A stretch of 64,000 bases of DNA. It comes from Lactococcus garvieae (GTDB lineage Bacteria; Bacillota; Bacilli; Lactobacillales; Streptococcaceae). The notes beneath the pieces are model-generated. The model made no database searches, was not told the origin of the DNA, and saw only the letters and a list, made by a program, of their open reading frames with translations. Where the stretch lies: assembly GCF_016758115.1 (NCBI RefSeq), contig NZ_WIVG01000005.1:1-64000 (forward strand), in the 5' to 3' direction. Positions 7,127-15,024 of this stretch are shown piece by piece (position 1 is the first letter of the stretch; every line of letters begins with the position of its first letter). A program made the position numbers and the translations under genes.

Positions 7127-7305
7127 GCTTGCACACCTCCGATATATTCCACTTGGTAACAATCCCCTAAGAAAGTGAATGTGACAATGCTTTTCCCGTC
7201 AAAGAGTTTGTCTGTATTGTCGTCTACTTCGATATGGTGGCGGGCTTTAGGCAAGCACTGAGTAAATAAAAGTTTTGCTTCGTCTATGCTTATATATTTT
7301 TTCAT
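7123..7305 (-). CDS. Hypothetical 60-aa protein
   Basis: I choose ATG 7305 (MKKYISIDEAKLLFTQCLPK) with GGAGGA 9 nt upstream; the earlier start at 7332 has none. It ends with ATGA coupling to the next gene. The C-terminal residues TFTFLGDCYQVEYIGGVQA suggest a small beta fold. Not recognised; similar small proteins sit after regulator genes in lactococcal islands. Confidence 0.5.
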   Translation of the reverse strand: MKKYISIDEAKLLFTQCLPKARHHIEVDDNTDKLFDGKSIVTFTFLGDCYQVEYIGGVQA

Positions 7306-7324
7306 TTCTTTTTTTCCTCCAATT

Positions 7325-7376
7325 TGGTACAATTAGAGCAGAAAGCGCGTGATTGTCACGGGTTTTCTGCTTATTG
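7325..7376 (+). ncRNA. Tiny transcription unit 4, antisense between operon genes
   Basis: An extended -10 TGGTACAAT (7325-7333) is followed by a long hairpin, GCAGAAA with TTTTCTGC enclosing CGTGA-ttg-TCACG (7338-7370), then TTATTGTTTT. The predicted 35-40 nt RNA runs opposite to the operon, in the gap between the Rha gene and the 60-aa gene. The hairpin could also act on the leftward transcript. Confidence 0.35.
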
Positions 7377-7378
7377 TT

Positions 7379-8056
7379 TTAAAAGCTGTCCTCGCTCGCC
7401 AAAGTTTCGGACAGTTTTTTTGTTGCAATTTTTTCCAGCATTTCCTTAATAAACTTGTATTCAAGATTAGCCATAATAAGACCAATAGCAACTTGTTCAA
7501 GCTCTAAATAAGTTTTTTGTTCCGTTGATGTCAGTAAATTAAGCATGATGTCTTGGGTTACATCTCGCGCTTTGACTTCCTTTACAGCTTGTCCAGTCGC
7601 AAGCTTAATTAAAAGATTGTTCATAGTAGGGTATGGAAACTTAGGAGCATTCTTCCAGTTGTGAATAGCTTGGTTAAGTGTACGCTTCACAGCTTTTTCT
7701 TTAATTCGGCCAATCTTTCGGGCTTGTAGCTCTTTTTCCATTTCGTCAAATCGCTTCACAAGAGCCAGTTTAAAAGCTCGGACTGCTTCAGTATTATCAA
7801 GCCATGTAATAAGTAACATTGCTTGATTACGATTGAGTTGATAAATTTTTGTAGGACGACCACCTCTTGACCTTTTGTGAGGTTTTGTCATTTCAAATGA
7901 CAAAACTCCCAACTCTTCGAGGTCTTGCTTATTATTATCAATCAGCTTACGAACTGAAATTCTATTAAGTCCAGCATGCTTTGCAATAATAACGTGATTA
8001 GTTACAACGGCTGCTTTACTCATATCTGGACTCGTTAAAAATGTTAATTTTTTCAT
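7379..8056 (-). CDS. Rha-family phage regulatory protein
   Basis: This is a 225-residue protein with AAAGAGGAAG before ATG 8056. The N-terminal ~90 residues fit the Rha domain: TNHVIIAKHAGLNRISVRKL, then GRPTKIYQLNRNQAMLLITW, as in phi-80 Rha and related phage regulators. The C-terminal half (KRFDEMEKELQARKIGRIKE and onward) is helical and resembles the P22 AR C-terminal / ORF6C-type extensions. Such proteins act as antirepressors or early regulators. It is the second gene behind the leftward early promoter. Confidence 0.75.
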   Translation of the reverse strand: MKKLTFLTSPDMSKAAVVTNHVIIAKHAGLNRISVRKLIDNNKQDLEELGVLSFEMTKPHKRSRGGRPTKIYQLNRNQAMLLITWLDNTEAVRAFKLALVKRFDEMEKELQARKIGRIKEKAVKRTLNQAIHNWKNAPKFPYPTMNNLLIKLATGQAVKEVKARDVTQDIMLNLLTSTEQKTYLELEQVAIGLIMANLEYKFIKEMLEKIATKKLSETLASEDSF

Positions 8057-8181
8057 TCTTCCTCTTTCTAGCGCACGCGCTTTAGTTTCTGTTTGGACAT
8101 AGCATTTATAGCCTGCTTGGGGCTTGTTGTTCTTTTAGTGGTTTTTAGCAATCGCTAGGCATAGGTTTTAGTCAGTAAAGG

Positions 8182-8388
8182 TCAGTTGATTTTGTAAGCT
8201 TCACATACTGCGCTGATGAAAATATTCGCATATGGTGTACCTTTCTGTTTGCCTAAAAGAATTGCGGATACATCTTGTTTAGGGTATCCAGTCAATCGAA
8301 CTAAGGCTTGTTGTGTCCAGCCTTTCTCTGACAAAAATTGTCTAATTTTTATGCGGTATTCGTTCATATTCTTTGTAGTGTCAATCAT
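8182..8388 (-). CDS. Cro-like HTH regulator, first leftward gene
   Basis: This is a 68-residue protein. MIDTTKNMNEYRIKIRQFLS starts at 8388 behind AAAGGA; the longer frame to 8469 runs through the promoter. The HTH is KGWTQQALVRLTGYPKQDVS. It is transcribed divergently from the CI-like gene and lies behind the leftward promoter at 8595-8623, the standard place for a Cro/Str-type protein of a phage or island switch. Confidence 0.75.
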   Translation of the reverse strand: MIDTTKNMNEYRIKIRQFLSEKGWTQQALVRLTGYPKQDVSAILLGKQKGTPYANIFISAVCEAYKIN

Positions 8389-8450
8389 TGTTAAGTGTTC
8401 CTTTCTTTTTGTGTGTAAGGTGTTTTGTAAGTATATTTGTGTGTTTTCAT

Positions 8451-8479
8451 TTGACAAATGAGTACACATTTACTACAAT
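8451..8479 (+). promoter_or_regulatory. Rightward promoter for the CI-like repressor
   Basis: TTGACA (8451-8456), 17 bp, then TACAAT (8474-8479). The -35 region is part of the 16-bp operator TTGACAAATGAGTACA. Confidence 0.75.
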
Positions 8480-8594
8480 GAATGTATAGTAAAAATCGTA
8501 TAGAAAAATTGCTTAATAAACTAATATCAATGGCTGGCGGGCTTATTGAATTTGTTTATAAGGGCTTTTTGCTTACGATTTATCTTACAAGATT

Positions 8595-8623
8595 ATTGTA
8601 TAATATCTGTACTCACTTGTCAA
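8595..8623 (-). promoter_or_regulatory. Leftward early promoter
   Basis: On the minus strand TTGACA (8623-8618), 17 bp, then TACAAT (8600-8595). It points left toward the Cro-like gene, facing the rightward promoter, so both transcripts overlap across about 8487-8588. Confidence 0.75.
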
Positions 8624-8682
8624 ATTTTAAGTACATATTTGCTACAAATAATTTTCTTGTACTTTCTGAAAGGGCGCTACTA

Positions 8683-9069
8683 ATGAATTTGTACGAAAAA
8701 ATAAAAGAGCTTGCAGCTAAAAAAAATATATCAATAAGACAATTAGAAGAGAAATTACAACTTGCTAATGGAACTATAAGGCGCTGGGGTAAGACTAACC
8801 CTTCTACTAGTGCTGTTACAAAAGTTGCTGACTACTTCAACGTATCAATAGACTATTTGCTTGGGCGCGAGGAAGCAAAGCCTGTAAGTGAGCCTATAGA
8901 CTTGGCAGAAGTCGCAAATTCTGATGATGACGCTATCTTTGATAGTATTCTTAGCGCCGGAGGTCGTCCCTTGACGGACAAGGACAAAGCCATGATTAAA
9001 CTTGTATTTGCTGACCGCTGGGAAGAATTACAACAAAAAGCAAAAGACTTGAAAGATAGTGAAAAATGA
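8683..9069 (+). CDS. CI-like repressor
   Basis: This is a 128-residue protein. The start MNLYEKIKELAAKKNIS at 8683 (GAAAGGG upstream) is preferred over a 67-residue N-terminal extension that crosses the operators. The N-terminal XRE HTH (ISIRQLEEKLQLANGTIRRW) ends with the typical FNVSIDYLLGRE. The rest is acidic and short, and lacks a LexA-like peptidase domain. The next gene is an ImmA-like protease, so induction probably works by proteolysis in trans, as in ICEBs1 and TP901-1-like systems. Confidence 0.8.
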   Translation: MNLYEKIKELAAKKNISIRQLEEKLQLANGTIRRWGKTNPSTSAVTKVADYFNVSIDYLLGREEAKPVSEPIDLAEVANSDDDAIFDSILSAGGRPLTDKDKAMIKLVFADRWEELQQKAKDLKDSEK

Positions 9070-9078
9070 GGGCGATAG

Positions 9079-9633
9079 ATGAAACAAGAAGAACTAATCG
9101 CCCTTGTAGTGGATAAGGTTGAGAAATTAGGTATAGACTATAGACCCTTTGAATACGATAATCAAAGAGCTTGGATAGATACACGTCTTTGTATTGGAGG
9201 TTATAACCCAAACACAGCCACACCCTTTGACCATGCACACGAATATATGCATGCCTATTACAATGACAATAGACGTCAAGGCGAGTGCGATACAGTAAGC
9301 CGCGCAGAACGGAGAGCCAACAAAGAGGCTATCCTTATGTTGTGGGACTGGTTCGTCCAATGGGGTGGCACTTTCGATGATATACCCCACTTCTGCAAAG
9401 TGACAGGATGTCCGTATCAAATGACAGACAGACTTATTCGGTCAATGTGCTATGATGTGAGCGACAAGAGCTTTAAAGAGTGCGCAGTTGAATACGTCAG
9501 TCAATTTGATGTCATCACGCGCGATACTCTCAATATCTACAACTTTTTAGACTATTACGGCTATCATCATAATGCTTATGATGAGGCAAAAGCTCTACTT
9601 TTTGAGCTGTGCTGGTTCGAGTTAGCAGTGTAA
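9079..9633 (+). CDS. ImmA/IrrE-family metallopeptidase
   Basis: This is a 184-residue protein 9 bp after the repressor, with GAGGGCGAT before ATG. Zinc motif HEYMH (residues 54-58), with a downstream E77 in AERRANKEA as the likely third ligand, is the ImmA/COG2856 arrangement. ImmA proteins cleave their neighbouring repressor on derepression signals. The pair therefore forms the inducible switch of the island; the target assignment comes from gene order. Confidence 0.75.
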   Translation: MKQEELIALVVDKVEKLGIDYRPFEYDNQRAWIDTRLCIGGYNPNTATPFDHAHEYMHAYYNDNRRQGECDTVSRAERRANKEAILMLWDWFVQWGGTFDDIPHFCKVTGCPYQMTDRLIRSMCYDVSDKSFKECAVEYVSQFDVITRDTLNIYNFLDYYGYHHNAYDEAKALLFELCWFELAV

Positions 9634-9749
9634 AAGAACAGACCTTATTACAGGATGAGGATTTTTTTGAAATAAGGGCGTATCTGTATCGCTTTAAACC
9701 TTTATAAATAGAGTATTAAAAAAGAAGATTAAGGAAAATTTAAGGAAGA

Positions 9750-11762
9750 ATGAACGAAAAAGTAAAATGGGCGAATGAAGATTCCGTTAATGATTGGGTC
9801 AATGAACAACTTAAAGCAATAGGATTAAAAAGGGATATTGATTTTTTTACAGAATCAAATATGACAGACTACCTTAAAGAATCTCTTAAAGGTTCCGCTA
9901 AAACCCTCAAAAAAACGAATTTTGGAAAGCCAGATTTTCATACACTCAAATATGATATCCCTGTTGTTATTGAAAACAAATTTAAGCAAACCAAACTTAT
10001 TTCTCAAACAAAAGACGGTATAAAATTTGATGATAAGGCAATAAGTGGGTATGCTGTGAATGGTGCATTATACTACGCTCGCAATATGATTTCATCAGGG
10101 CGATATAGCGAAGTCATTGCTATCGGTTGTGCTGGAGATAGTCCTACTAATATTGAATTTAAAATTTACTATGTTTACGGTTTTGGTGAGAATTCTTTTA
10201 AAGAAATGGAAGAGTATAAAACTTTTGATTTTCTCTCAAGTAAAAATACTTTTAAAGAATTTATCAAAGACGCTACACTTACTGAAGAAGAAAAACATGA
10301 CATTTTAATTCAATCAAAAGAACAACTTGCTAAATATTCAAAAGCATTAAACAAACTTATGCATAATCATAATATAACTGCTCCTCAGCGCGTGTTATAT
10401 GTATCAGGTATGCTTTTATCAATGCAGGATGTAGATAAGCGTAATCAAGGTTTAGCTCCTGAAGATTTACGAGGAAGAGCTGGGAAACAATCAGACGGAG
10501 CACTTGTTGTTGCTCAAATAGAAGTCTTTTTGGATAGTCGAGAACTTCCTATCCCTGAAGATAAAAAAAGATTAATGCTGTCCTCATTCAATGAAATAGC
10601 TAAAGACTCCGATAGAGATAAACCAACTGTTTTAGACAAAGAAGTAAGCAAATTTATTTCTGAGGATAAAGCTTCTGCCAATAAGCAAATATTTACTTTT
10701 ATCTATGAGTACATTTTTAAATCAATAGACGGTATGGCTGGAACTTTAGATATTATGGGAGAAATGTATTCAGAGTTTCTAAAATACGCGCTAGGAGACG
10801 GAAAAGAAATAGGAATAGTGCTTACTCCCCCTTATGTAACTAAAATGATGGCTCAAATTCTTGGAGTTAATAAAAATTCACGAGTTATGGACTTAGCAAC
10901 GGGCTCGGCTGGATTCCTTATTGCTTCCATGGAATTAATGATTGCGGATGCAGAAAGTCAAGGGCGCAAAGGTTCTGAAGCAGCAGAGAATAAAATTAAA
11001 GAAATTAAAGAAAAACAACTCTTAGGAGTTGAGCTTAATGCAGAAATGTTTACGCTGGCTGCTACTAATATGATTCTACGGGGGGATGGTTCTTCTAATA
11101 TACAAAAAGGTAATACTTTCGATACTCCCGCAAATCTTTACGATGATTTTCAAGCTGATACTTTGCTTCTAAACCCACCTTTTAGTTTTGAAGAAAACGG
11201 TATGCCTTTTATTAAGTTTGGTTTAGAACGTATGAAAGAAGGCGGTTTAGCCGGAATCATTATTCAAGATTCCGCAGGTTCAGGAAAAGCTGTTAATTCC
11301 ACTCAAGCCATGCTTAAAAATAATCAACTTGTAGCTTCTATTAAAATGCCCGTAGACTTGTTTATGCCTATGGCTGGGGTACAAACATCTATTTATATTT
11401 TAAAACATACAAATAAACCTCATGATTTCGATATTCCCGTAAAATTTATAGATTTTAGAAATGATGGCTACAAGCGAACAAAACGTAATCTACAAGAAAT
11501 TGATAGTCCAACAGCTCGTTATTCTGATATTGTTAAAATCTATAAAGCAGGTAAGAATGCAAAGAATTTACAGGCAGATTGGAATTTAGAGGAAATCTAT
11601 ATAGAAGACCAAATCACAAATTCTGGTGCTGATTGGAATTTTGACCAACACAAAAAAATAGATACAAAGCCAACTTTTGATGATTTTAGAAAGACTGTTT
11701 CCGACTATTTAGCTTGGGAAGTAGAACAGATTTTAAAAAGTGAGGATTTCTCGGGAAAATAA
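9750..11762 (+). CDS. BcgI-like type IIB restriction-modification subunit (nuclease plus N6-adenine methylase)
   Basis: This is a 670-residue protein; TTAAGGAAGA precedes ATG 9750. The N-terminus has a PD-(D/E)xK nuclease signature: P61-D62 followed by E75-N-K77 (IPVVIENKFKQ). The central and C-terminal part is an HsdM-type gamma-class methylase: DLATGSAGFL (SAM motif I, around residue 380) and LLNPPFSF (catalytic NPPF, around 475). Carrying both activities in one chain next to a two-domain specificity gene matches the BcgIA architecture (about 637 aa), not a type I HsdM. Such enzymes cut on both sides of a bipartite site and methylate it in the same complex. It is cargo of the island and probably excludes phages. 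Confidence 0.75.
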   Translation: MNEKVKWANEDSVNDWVNEQLKAIGLKRDIDFFTESNMTDYLKESLKGSAKTLKKTNFGKPDFHTLKYDIPVVIENKFKQTKLISQTKDGIKFDDKAISGYAVNGALYYARNMISSGRYSEVIAIGCAGDSPTNIEFKIYYVYGFGENSFKEMEEYKTFDFLSSKNTFKEFIKDATLTEEEKHDILIQSKEQLAKYSKALNKLMHNHNITAPQRVLYVSGMLLSMQDVDKRNQGLAPEDLRGRAGKQSDGALVVAQIEVFLDSRELPIPEDKKRLMLSSFNEIAKDSDRDKPTVLDKEVSKFISEDKASANKQIFTFIYEYIFKSIDGMAGTLDIMGEMYSEFLKYALGDGKEIGIVLTPPYVTKMMAQILGVNKNSRVMDLATGSAGFLIASMELMIADAESQGRKGSEAAENKIKEIKEKQLLGVELNAEMFTLAATNMILRGDGSSNIQKGNTFDTPANLYDDFQADTLLLNPPFSFEENGMPFIKFGLERMKEGGLAGIIIQDSAGSGKAVNSTQAMLKNNQLVASIKMPVDLFMPMAGVQTSIYILKHTNKPHDFDIPVKFIDFRNDGYKRTKRNLQEIDSPTARYSDIVKIYKAGKNAKNLQADWNLEEIYIEDQITNSGADWNFDQHKKIDTKPTFDDFRKTVSDYLAWEVEQILKSEDFSGK

Positions 11763-11763
11763 A

Positions 11764-11824
11764 TCGCCAATCTATGCAAGATAAGCTTGAACAGCTTGAA
11801 AAGAAGTATCGTATAGATTGGCGA
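11764..11824 (+). promoter_or_regulatory. Inverted repeat covering the specificity-subunit start codon
   Basis: TCGCCAATCTATGC (11764-11777) pairs with GTATAGATTGGCGA (11811-11824): 14 pairs, one G-U, loop 33 nt. The ATG at 11774-11776 lies inside the left arm and no strong ribosome binding site is visible, so folding would hide the start. Confidence 0.6.
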
Positions 11825-12925
11825 GAATATAGAATAGGTGATTTGTTTGAAATTAAGAATACCTTTAGTTTTAATAAAGATAAGCTTGTTCCTGGGAATG
11901 AGTATGACTATATAACTCGAACTTCTCAAAACCAAGGAATCTTACAAAAAACTGGATTTGTCAATCTGGAAAATATAAATCCTGCAGGCGTCTGGAGCTT
12001 GGGATTGTTACAAATGGATTTTTTCTATCGTCAAAAGCCTTGGTATGCAGGGCAATTTGTAAAAAAAGTGCTTCCTAAAATTGAACTCTCCAAAAGAGCA
12101 GTTCAATATTTCACAGTTTTACTAAATAAACAGAAAGCTGGTTTACTTTCAGGCTTAGTTCGAGATGTTGATAAAACATTTAAAGAAGCAATAGTAAATC
12201 TTCCAACTCACAACAATGAAATAGCGTTTGATTACATTGAAGAGTTTGTAAATACGCTCGAGGCGGAACGTCTCGCTACGCTCGAGGCGTACTTATTGGC
12301 AACAGGTTTGAAAAATACAGAACTTACTTCTGAAGAACGCTCAGCCCTTGATAAACTAGGGGGGGCAGGTTCTGTTAAGTGGCGTGATTTTAGAAATGAT
12401 GAATTGTTCGATGTTTCACCGTCAAAATCTTATTCTGGTTTTAATGATGATAAAATCTTAGTTAAAAATGGAAAAACGCCTTATGTTTCTAATCAGTCAC
12501 AAGATAATGGTTATATTGGTTGGAGCAATTTGGAGCCATTGAATGAAGAAAATGTTATTACTTTGAGTGATACATGGCAGTCTGAACGAACTATTTTTTA
12601 TCAACCCAAAGCATTCATCGGAAAAAGCCATCTACAAGTAATGACCCCACTTATGGAGGGATTTGATATGTATTCTGCAATGTTTATCATCTCAAGTTTT
12701 AGAAAATCAATTTTGAAAATAAATTATGATTATGGAACGAAGTTCAACCGTGCTAAGATTAAAGCAACTAAAATTCAGTTACCAGTAAAAGAAGATGGAT
12801 TGCTTGATTTTGAGTTTATGACGACCTTGATTAAAGCCATGCAAAAAGTTGTTATTAAAAACGTTGTAATATATTTGGATAAGCGTATAGCTTTAACTGA
12901 CGAGGCCGTTAAAAAGTTTCATTAA
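11774..12925 (+). CDS. BcgIB/HsdS-like specificity subunit
   Basis: This is a 383-residue protein 11 bp after the nuclease-methylase gene. Two target-recognition halves are visible, each starting W-R-(E/D)-(Y/F)-R: WREYRIGDLFEIKNTFSF (residue ~17) and WRDFRNDELFDVSPSKSY (residue ~208). Between them is the helical spacer ending TLEAERLATLEAYLLATGLK. The layout and length fit BcgIB (about 341 aa) and type I HsdS proteins. Each half reads one part of a bipartite DNA site. The spacer is encoded by a 24-bp period repeat (12254-12289). The start lies in a stable hairpin. Confidence 0.75.
   Translation: MQDKLEQLEKKYRIDWREYRIGDLFEIKNTFSFNKDKLVPGNEYDYITRTSQNQGILQKTGFVNLENINPAGVWSLGLLQMDFFYRQKPWYAGQFVKKVLPKIELSKRAVQYFTVLLNKQKAGLLSGLVRDVDKTFKEAIVNLPTHNNEIAFDYIEEFVNTLEAERLATLEAYLLATGLKNTELTSEERSALDKLGGAGSVKWRDFRNDELFDVSPSKSYSGFNDDKILVKNGKTPYVSNQSQDNGYIGWSNLEPLNEENVITLSDTWQSERTIFYQPKAFIGKSHLQVMTPLMEGFDMYSAMFIISSFRKSILKINYDYGTKFNRAKIKATKIQLPVKEDGLLDFEFMTTLIKAMQKVVIKNVVIYLDKRIALTDEAVKKFH
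12254..12289 (+). repeat. 24-bp-period repeat inside the specificity gene
   Basis: ACGCTCGAGGCG occurs at 12254-12265 and 12278-12289, encoding TLEA-ERLA-TLEA in the spacer helix. It is more GC-rich than its surroundings. Confidence 0.65.
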
Positions 12926-13037
12926 GTTTTAAACTTTAGTATTTCTTAACAAGATAAAAAGCGCCTAAGCGCGTGCTAACCTCCCTCTTAATTTGTTCAT
13001 AAGAGAAAAAGCAATAAAAATAAAGAAAGGAGAACCT

Positions 13038-13313
13038 ATGGGAGTCTCTCGTATAAGTTCAAACAGTATGGTCGCTCAAGAAGCTGTCTCTAAACTGACA
13101 CGGCTTGACGGTGCTGTTCTTCAAAATGAAAAGGTAGAATTTTCAGGCAGTACAGTAGCTTGCATGGAAGCAGGGCAAAAACTTACCAATCAAATGCTTA
13201 ATGCTTTGGGAGATTTTGTCGGAAGTGTTGAAAAGCAAGCCCATAAAATCACAGGCTTGGCACAAAAGATAGAACATGACGATAAAGCAGACAGTCAAAG
13301 CTGGGGGTTCTAA
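13038..13313 (+). CDS. LXG-associated helical protein Lap1-like (DUF3130/TIGR04197)
   Basis: This is a 91-residue protein. MGVSRISSNSMVAQEAVSKL starts at 13038 behind AAAGGAGA; the longer frame lacks a site. It is small, helical and WXG100-sized. The pattern SNSMVAQEAVSKL with MLNALGDFVGSVEKQAHKI fits the SACOL2603-type effector family (DUF3130), which pairs with LXG toxins and helps target them to the type VII secretion system. It is the first gene of a four-gene module, joined by TAATG to the next. The assignment rests on pattern and gene order. Confidence 0.7.
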   Translation: MGVSRISSNSMVAQEAVSKLTRLDGAVLQNEKVEFSGSTVACMEAGQKLTNQMLNALGDFVGSVEKQAHKITGLAQKIEHDDKADSQSWGF

Positions 13314-13666
13314 TGGCAAAAGAAAAACATGCAGAAGCCTTGTTTCTTTTAAATCGAGAGCTTGCACAAGAAGAACAGTCTCAAGATGAGTTATATCAAG
13401 AAGAAAAGCATATCTATCATCAAGTGGAGCAGTTTCAAGAAGATATTAACCGTCTTTTTAGGCAAGAAGAAAGCTATTATTCTGAACTTCAAAAACAAGG
13501 CGTTTTATCCTCTCCTATGGACTTTGCCTTGAATGAAATAAAGAGAGAAATAAGAGATCTGACTGAGCGACAAAAAGAGCTACTTACAAATGCTTATCGT
13601 TTGGAGAGAAACAAGAAGCAAGCCAAAATAGAACAACTTCAAAAAGAAAGGACGCATTTGCTGTGA
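13313..13666 (+). CDS. LXG-associated helical protein Lap2-like (DUF3958)
   Basis: This 117-residue protein is almost entirely charged coiled coil (LNRELAQEEQSQDELYQEEK, then RLFRQEESYYSELQKQG). The size and the position between a DUF3130-like protein and an LXG toxin match Lap2/DUF3958 proteins, which bind the LXG domain as targeting partners. Its ATG overlaps the upstream stop and its stop overlaps the downstream GTG, so the three proteins are probably made in fixed ratio. Confidence 0.65.
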   Translation: MAKEKHAEALFLLNRELAQEEQSQDELYQEEKHIYHQVEQFQEDINRLFRQEESYYSELQKQGVLSSPMDFALNEIKREIRDLTERQKELLTNAYRLERNKKQAKIEQLQKERTHLL

Positions 13667-15021
13667 AATATACTAAGAATGACGGTCAGCTTTTAAGCTC
13701 CGCCCTTAAGCATAATCTAAAAATAGCAAATCAGATTGTAGAAGATGTTCAAGGGGGAGTCAACCACCTTTTAAACCTGTTAGAGTCTGGGGCTTTATCT
13801 GGGCAAGCCTATCATGCTGCAGCTACTCTTTTCAAAGAGATTGTAACCCCCGCCGTTCAAAAGCTGAAAGAATCAACGCGAACAATCAAGGCAGAACTCC
13901 AAACTTTTGACCAAGCCCGCCGTCAATTTGACACTTACCCCGACCCTGTTTATGACGAGGAAGTCTATGAGCGCCTTTTAGAGTTAAAACGCCAACAAAA
14001 AGCGAGAGTTGACCTCCAGCTTGACATGTTTAACAGCTTGTTAGTCACGGGGCTGGCTAAGGAGGCAATAAAGGACTTTGTCTATGAGGGGCAAAGGCTA
14101 CAAAGCGTATCTGCACACTATGAGCAAGAAATTCAAGAACTTGAAAATAAACTGCGTATCTTGCATGACTTTTCAAGTGCGACCGCGGGACTTTTTCAAG
14201 AGAGTCTGCAGGCTTTCCAAAGTGCTATGCATGGTGCAAGGGCATTAAGCTGGGGGAGTTTTGACTCTCGGGGACGGTTTAGAATGCCCTCGGATGTAGA
14301 CTTGTCTTGGTATAAAAAGATGACAGGAAAATCAATCAGCAAGAACTTACTCCATGCCCCGAAACACATCAAACTTGGTGAGATAGAAATGGCTAAGGTT
14401 TCTCAAATGAATGCGAAAACGCAAGCACGTCTTAAACGCCTTGCCAAGGAAGCTGGGCTTACTTTAGCAGAAGCTATGGCTCTTTATATTGAGGCTTCTA
14501 GGACAGTGCTTACAAAGACTGGAGAGGGGGCAGGTAATGTTTGGGATTTTATTTCTAAGGAGTTTGGAAAACTAAACCCGCAAAATAGAGTTAAAGGCGG
14601 GGATATTATCAAAACAGTTGTTTATTATACAAATAGTGGTGAAGTAAAGATAATTTATAATGAGACCCAAAATGTAGTACTTTCTTTTGGTGGTGGGGTT
14701 ATGGCCAACATGAATAAGTTTAACGGCATTAATGCTGACTCTGGTGTAGAATATGTAGCACCTCAAGAACAATCTAAAGGCTGGAAGAAAGGGCAAGAAC
14801 AACAAGCAGAAAAAGGACAAATGACCTTAGATATTTTAGGAGATTTGACATCAGCCAAAGATTTTGTTAATTCCTATAAATTTGAGGAAAAGGAAAGTAT
14901 ATCCGGAAAAGAGTATCTTGATAATCTTGCCAAGGAAAAAGAAAGAAAACTCCAAGAAGAAGCTATAAAAGCACAACAAAGAATATCTGGCGGAGGAAAT
15001 CCAGCCAGTCTAGGGTCATAA
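13663..15021 (+). CDS. LXG-domain type VII secretion toxin with unrecognised C-terminus
   Basis: This is a 452-residue protein with GTG start 13663 (GTGA overlap). Residues 1 to ~200 are the helical LXG-type targeting domain (GALSGQAYHAAATLFKEIVT, then DTYPDPVYDEEVYERLLELK). The remainder (residues ~235-452) should be the toxic part. It contains NAKTQARLKRLAKEAGLTLA, then GGDIIKTVVYYTNSGEVKII and a glycine-rich LSFGGGVMANMNKFNG, and ends lysine-rich. I recognise no nuclease, NADase or lipid II phosphatase motif. The gene is followed after 3 bp by a likely immunity gene. No secretion machinery is on the island, so export would need a chromosomal T7SSb elsewhere. Confidence 0.7.
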   Translation: MKYTKNDGQLLSSALKHNLKIANQIVEDVQGGVNHLLNLLESGALSGQAYHAAATLFKEIVTPAVQKLKESTRTIKAELQTFDQARRQFDTYPDPVYDEEVYERLLELKRQQKARVDLQLDMFNSLLVTGLAKEAIKDFVYEGQRLQSVSAHYEQEIQELENKLRILHDFSSATAGLFQESLQAFQSAMHGARALSWGSFDSRGRFRMPSDVDLSWYKKMTGKSISKNLLHAPKHIKLGEIEMAKVSQMNAKTQARLKRLAKEAGLTLAEAMALYIEASRTVLTKTGEGAGNVWDFISKEFGKLNPQNRVKGGDIIKTVVYYTNSGEVKIIYNETQNVVLSFGGGVMANMNKFNGINADSGVEYVAPQEQSKGWKKGQEQQAEKGQMTLDILGDLTSAKDFVNSYKFEEKESISGKEYLDNLAKEKERKLQEEAIKAQQRISGGGNPASLGS

Positions 15022-15024
15022 GAT

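Larger units (their letters stand above)
8451..8647. promoter_or_regulatory. Operator region of the genetic switch
   Basis: TTGACAAATGAGTACA (8451-8466) recurs inverted at 8608-8623 with one mismatch. A second element, GTACA-y-ATTT-r-CTACAA, occurs as a direct repeat at 8462-8478 and 8631-8647. The inverted pair carries the -35 boxes of two promoters that point at each other, so one repressor could control both. Confidence 0.65.
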
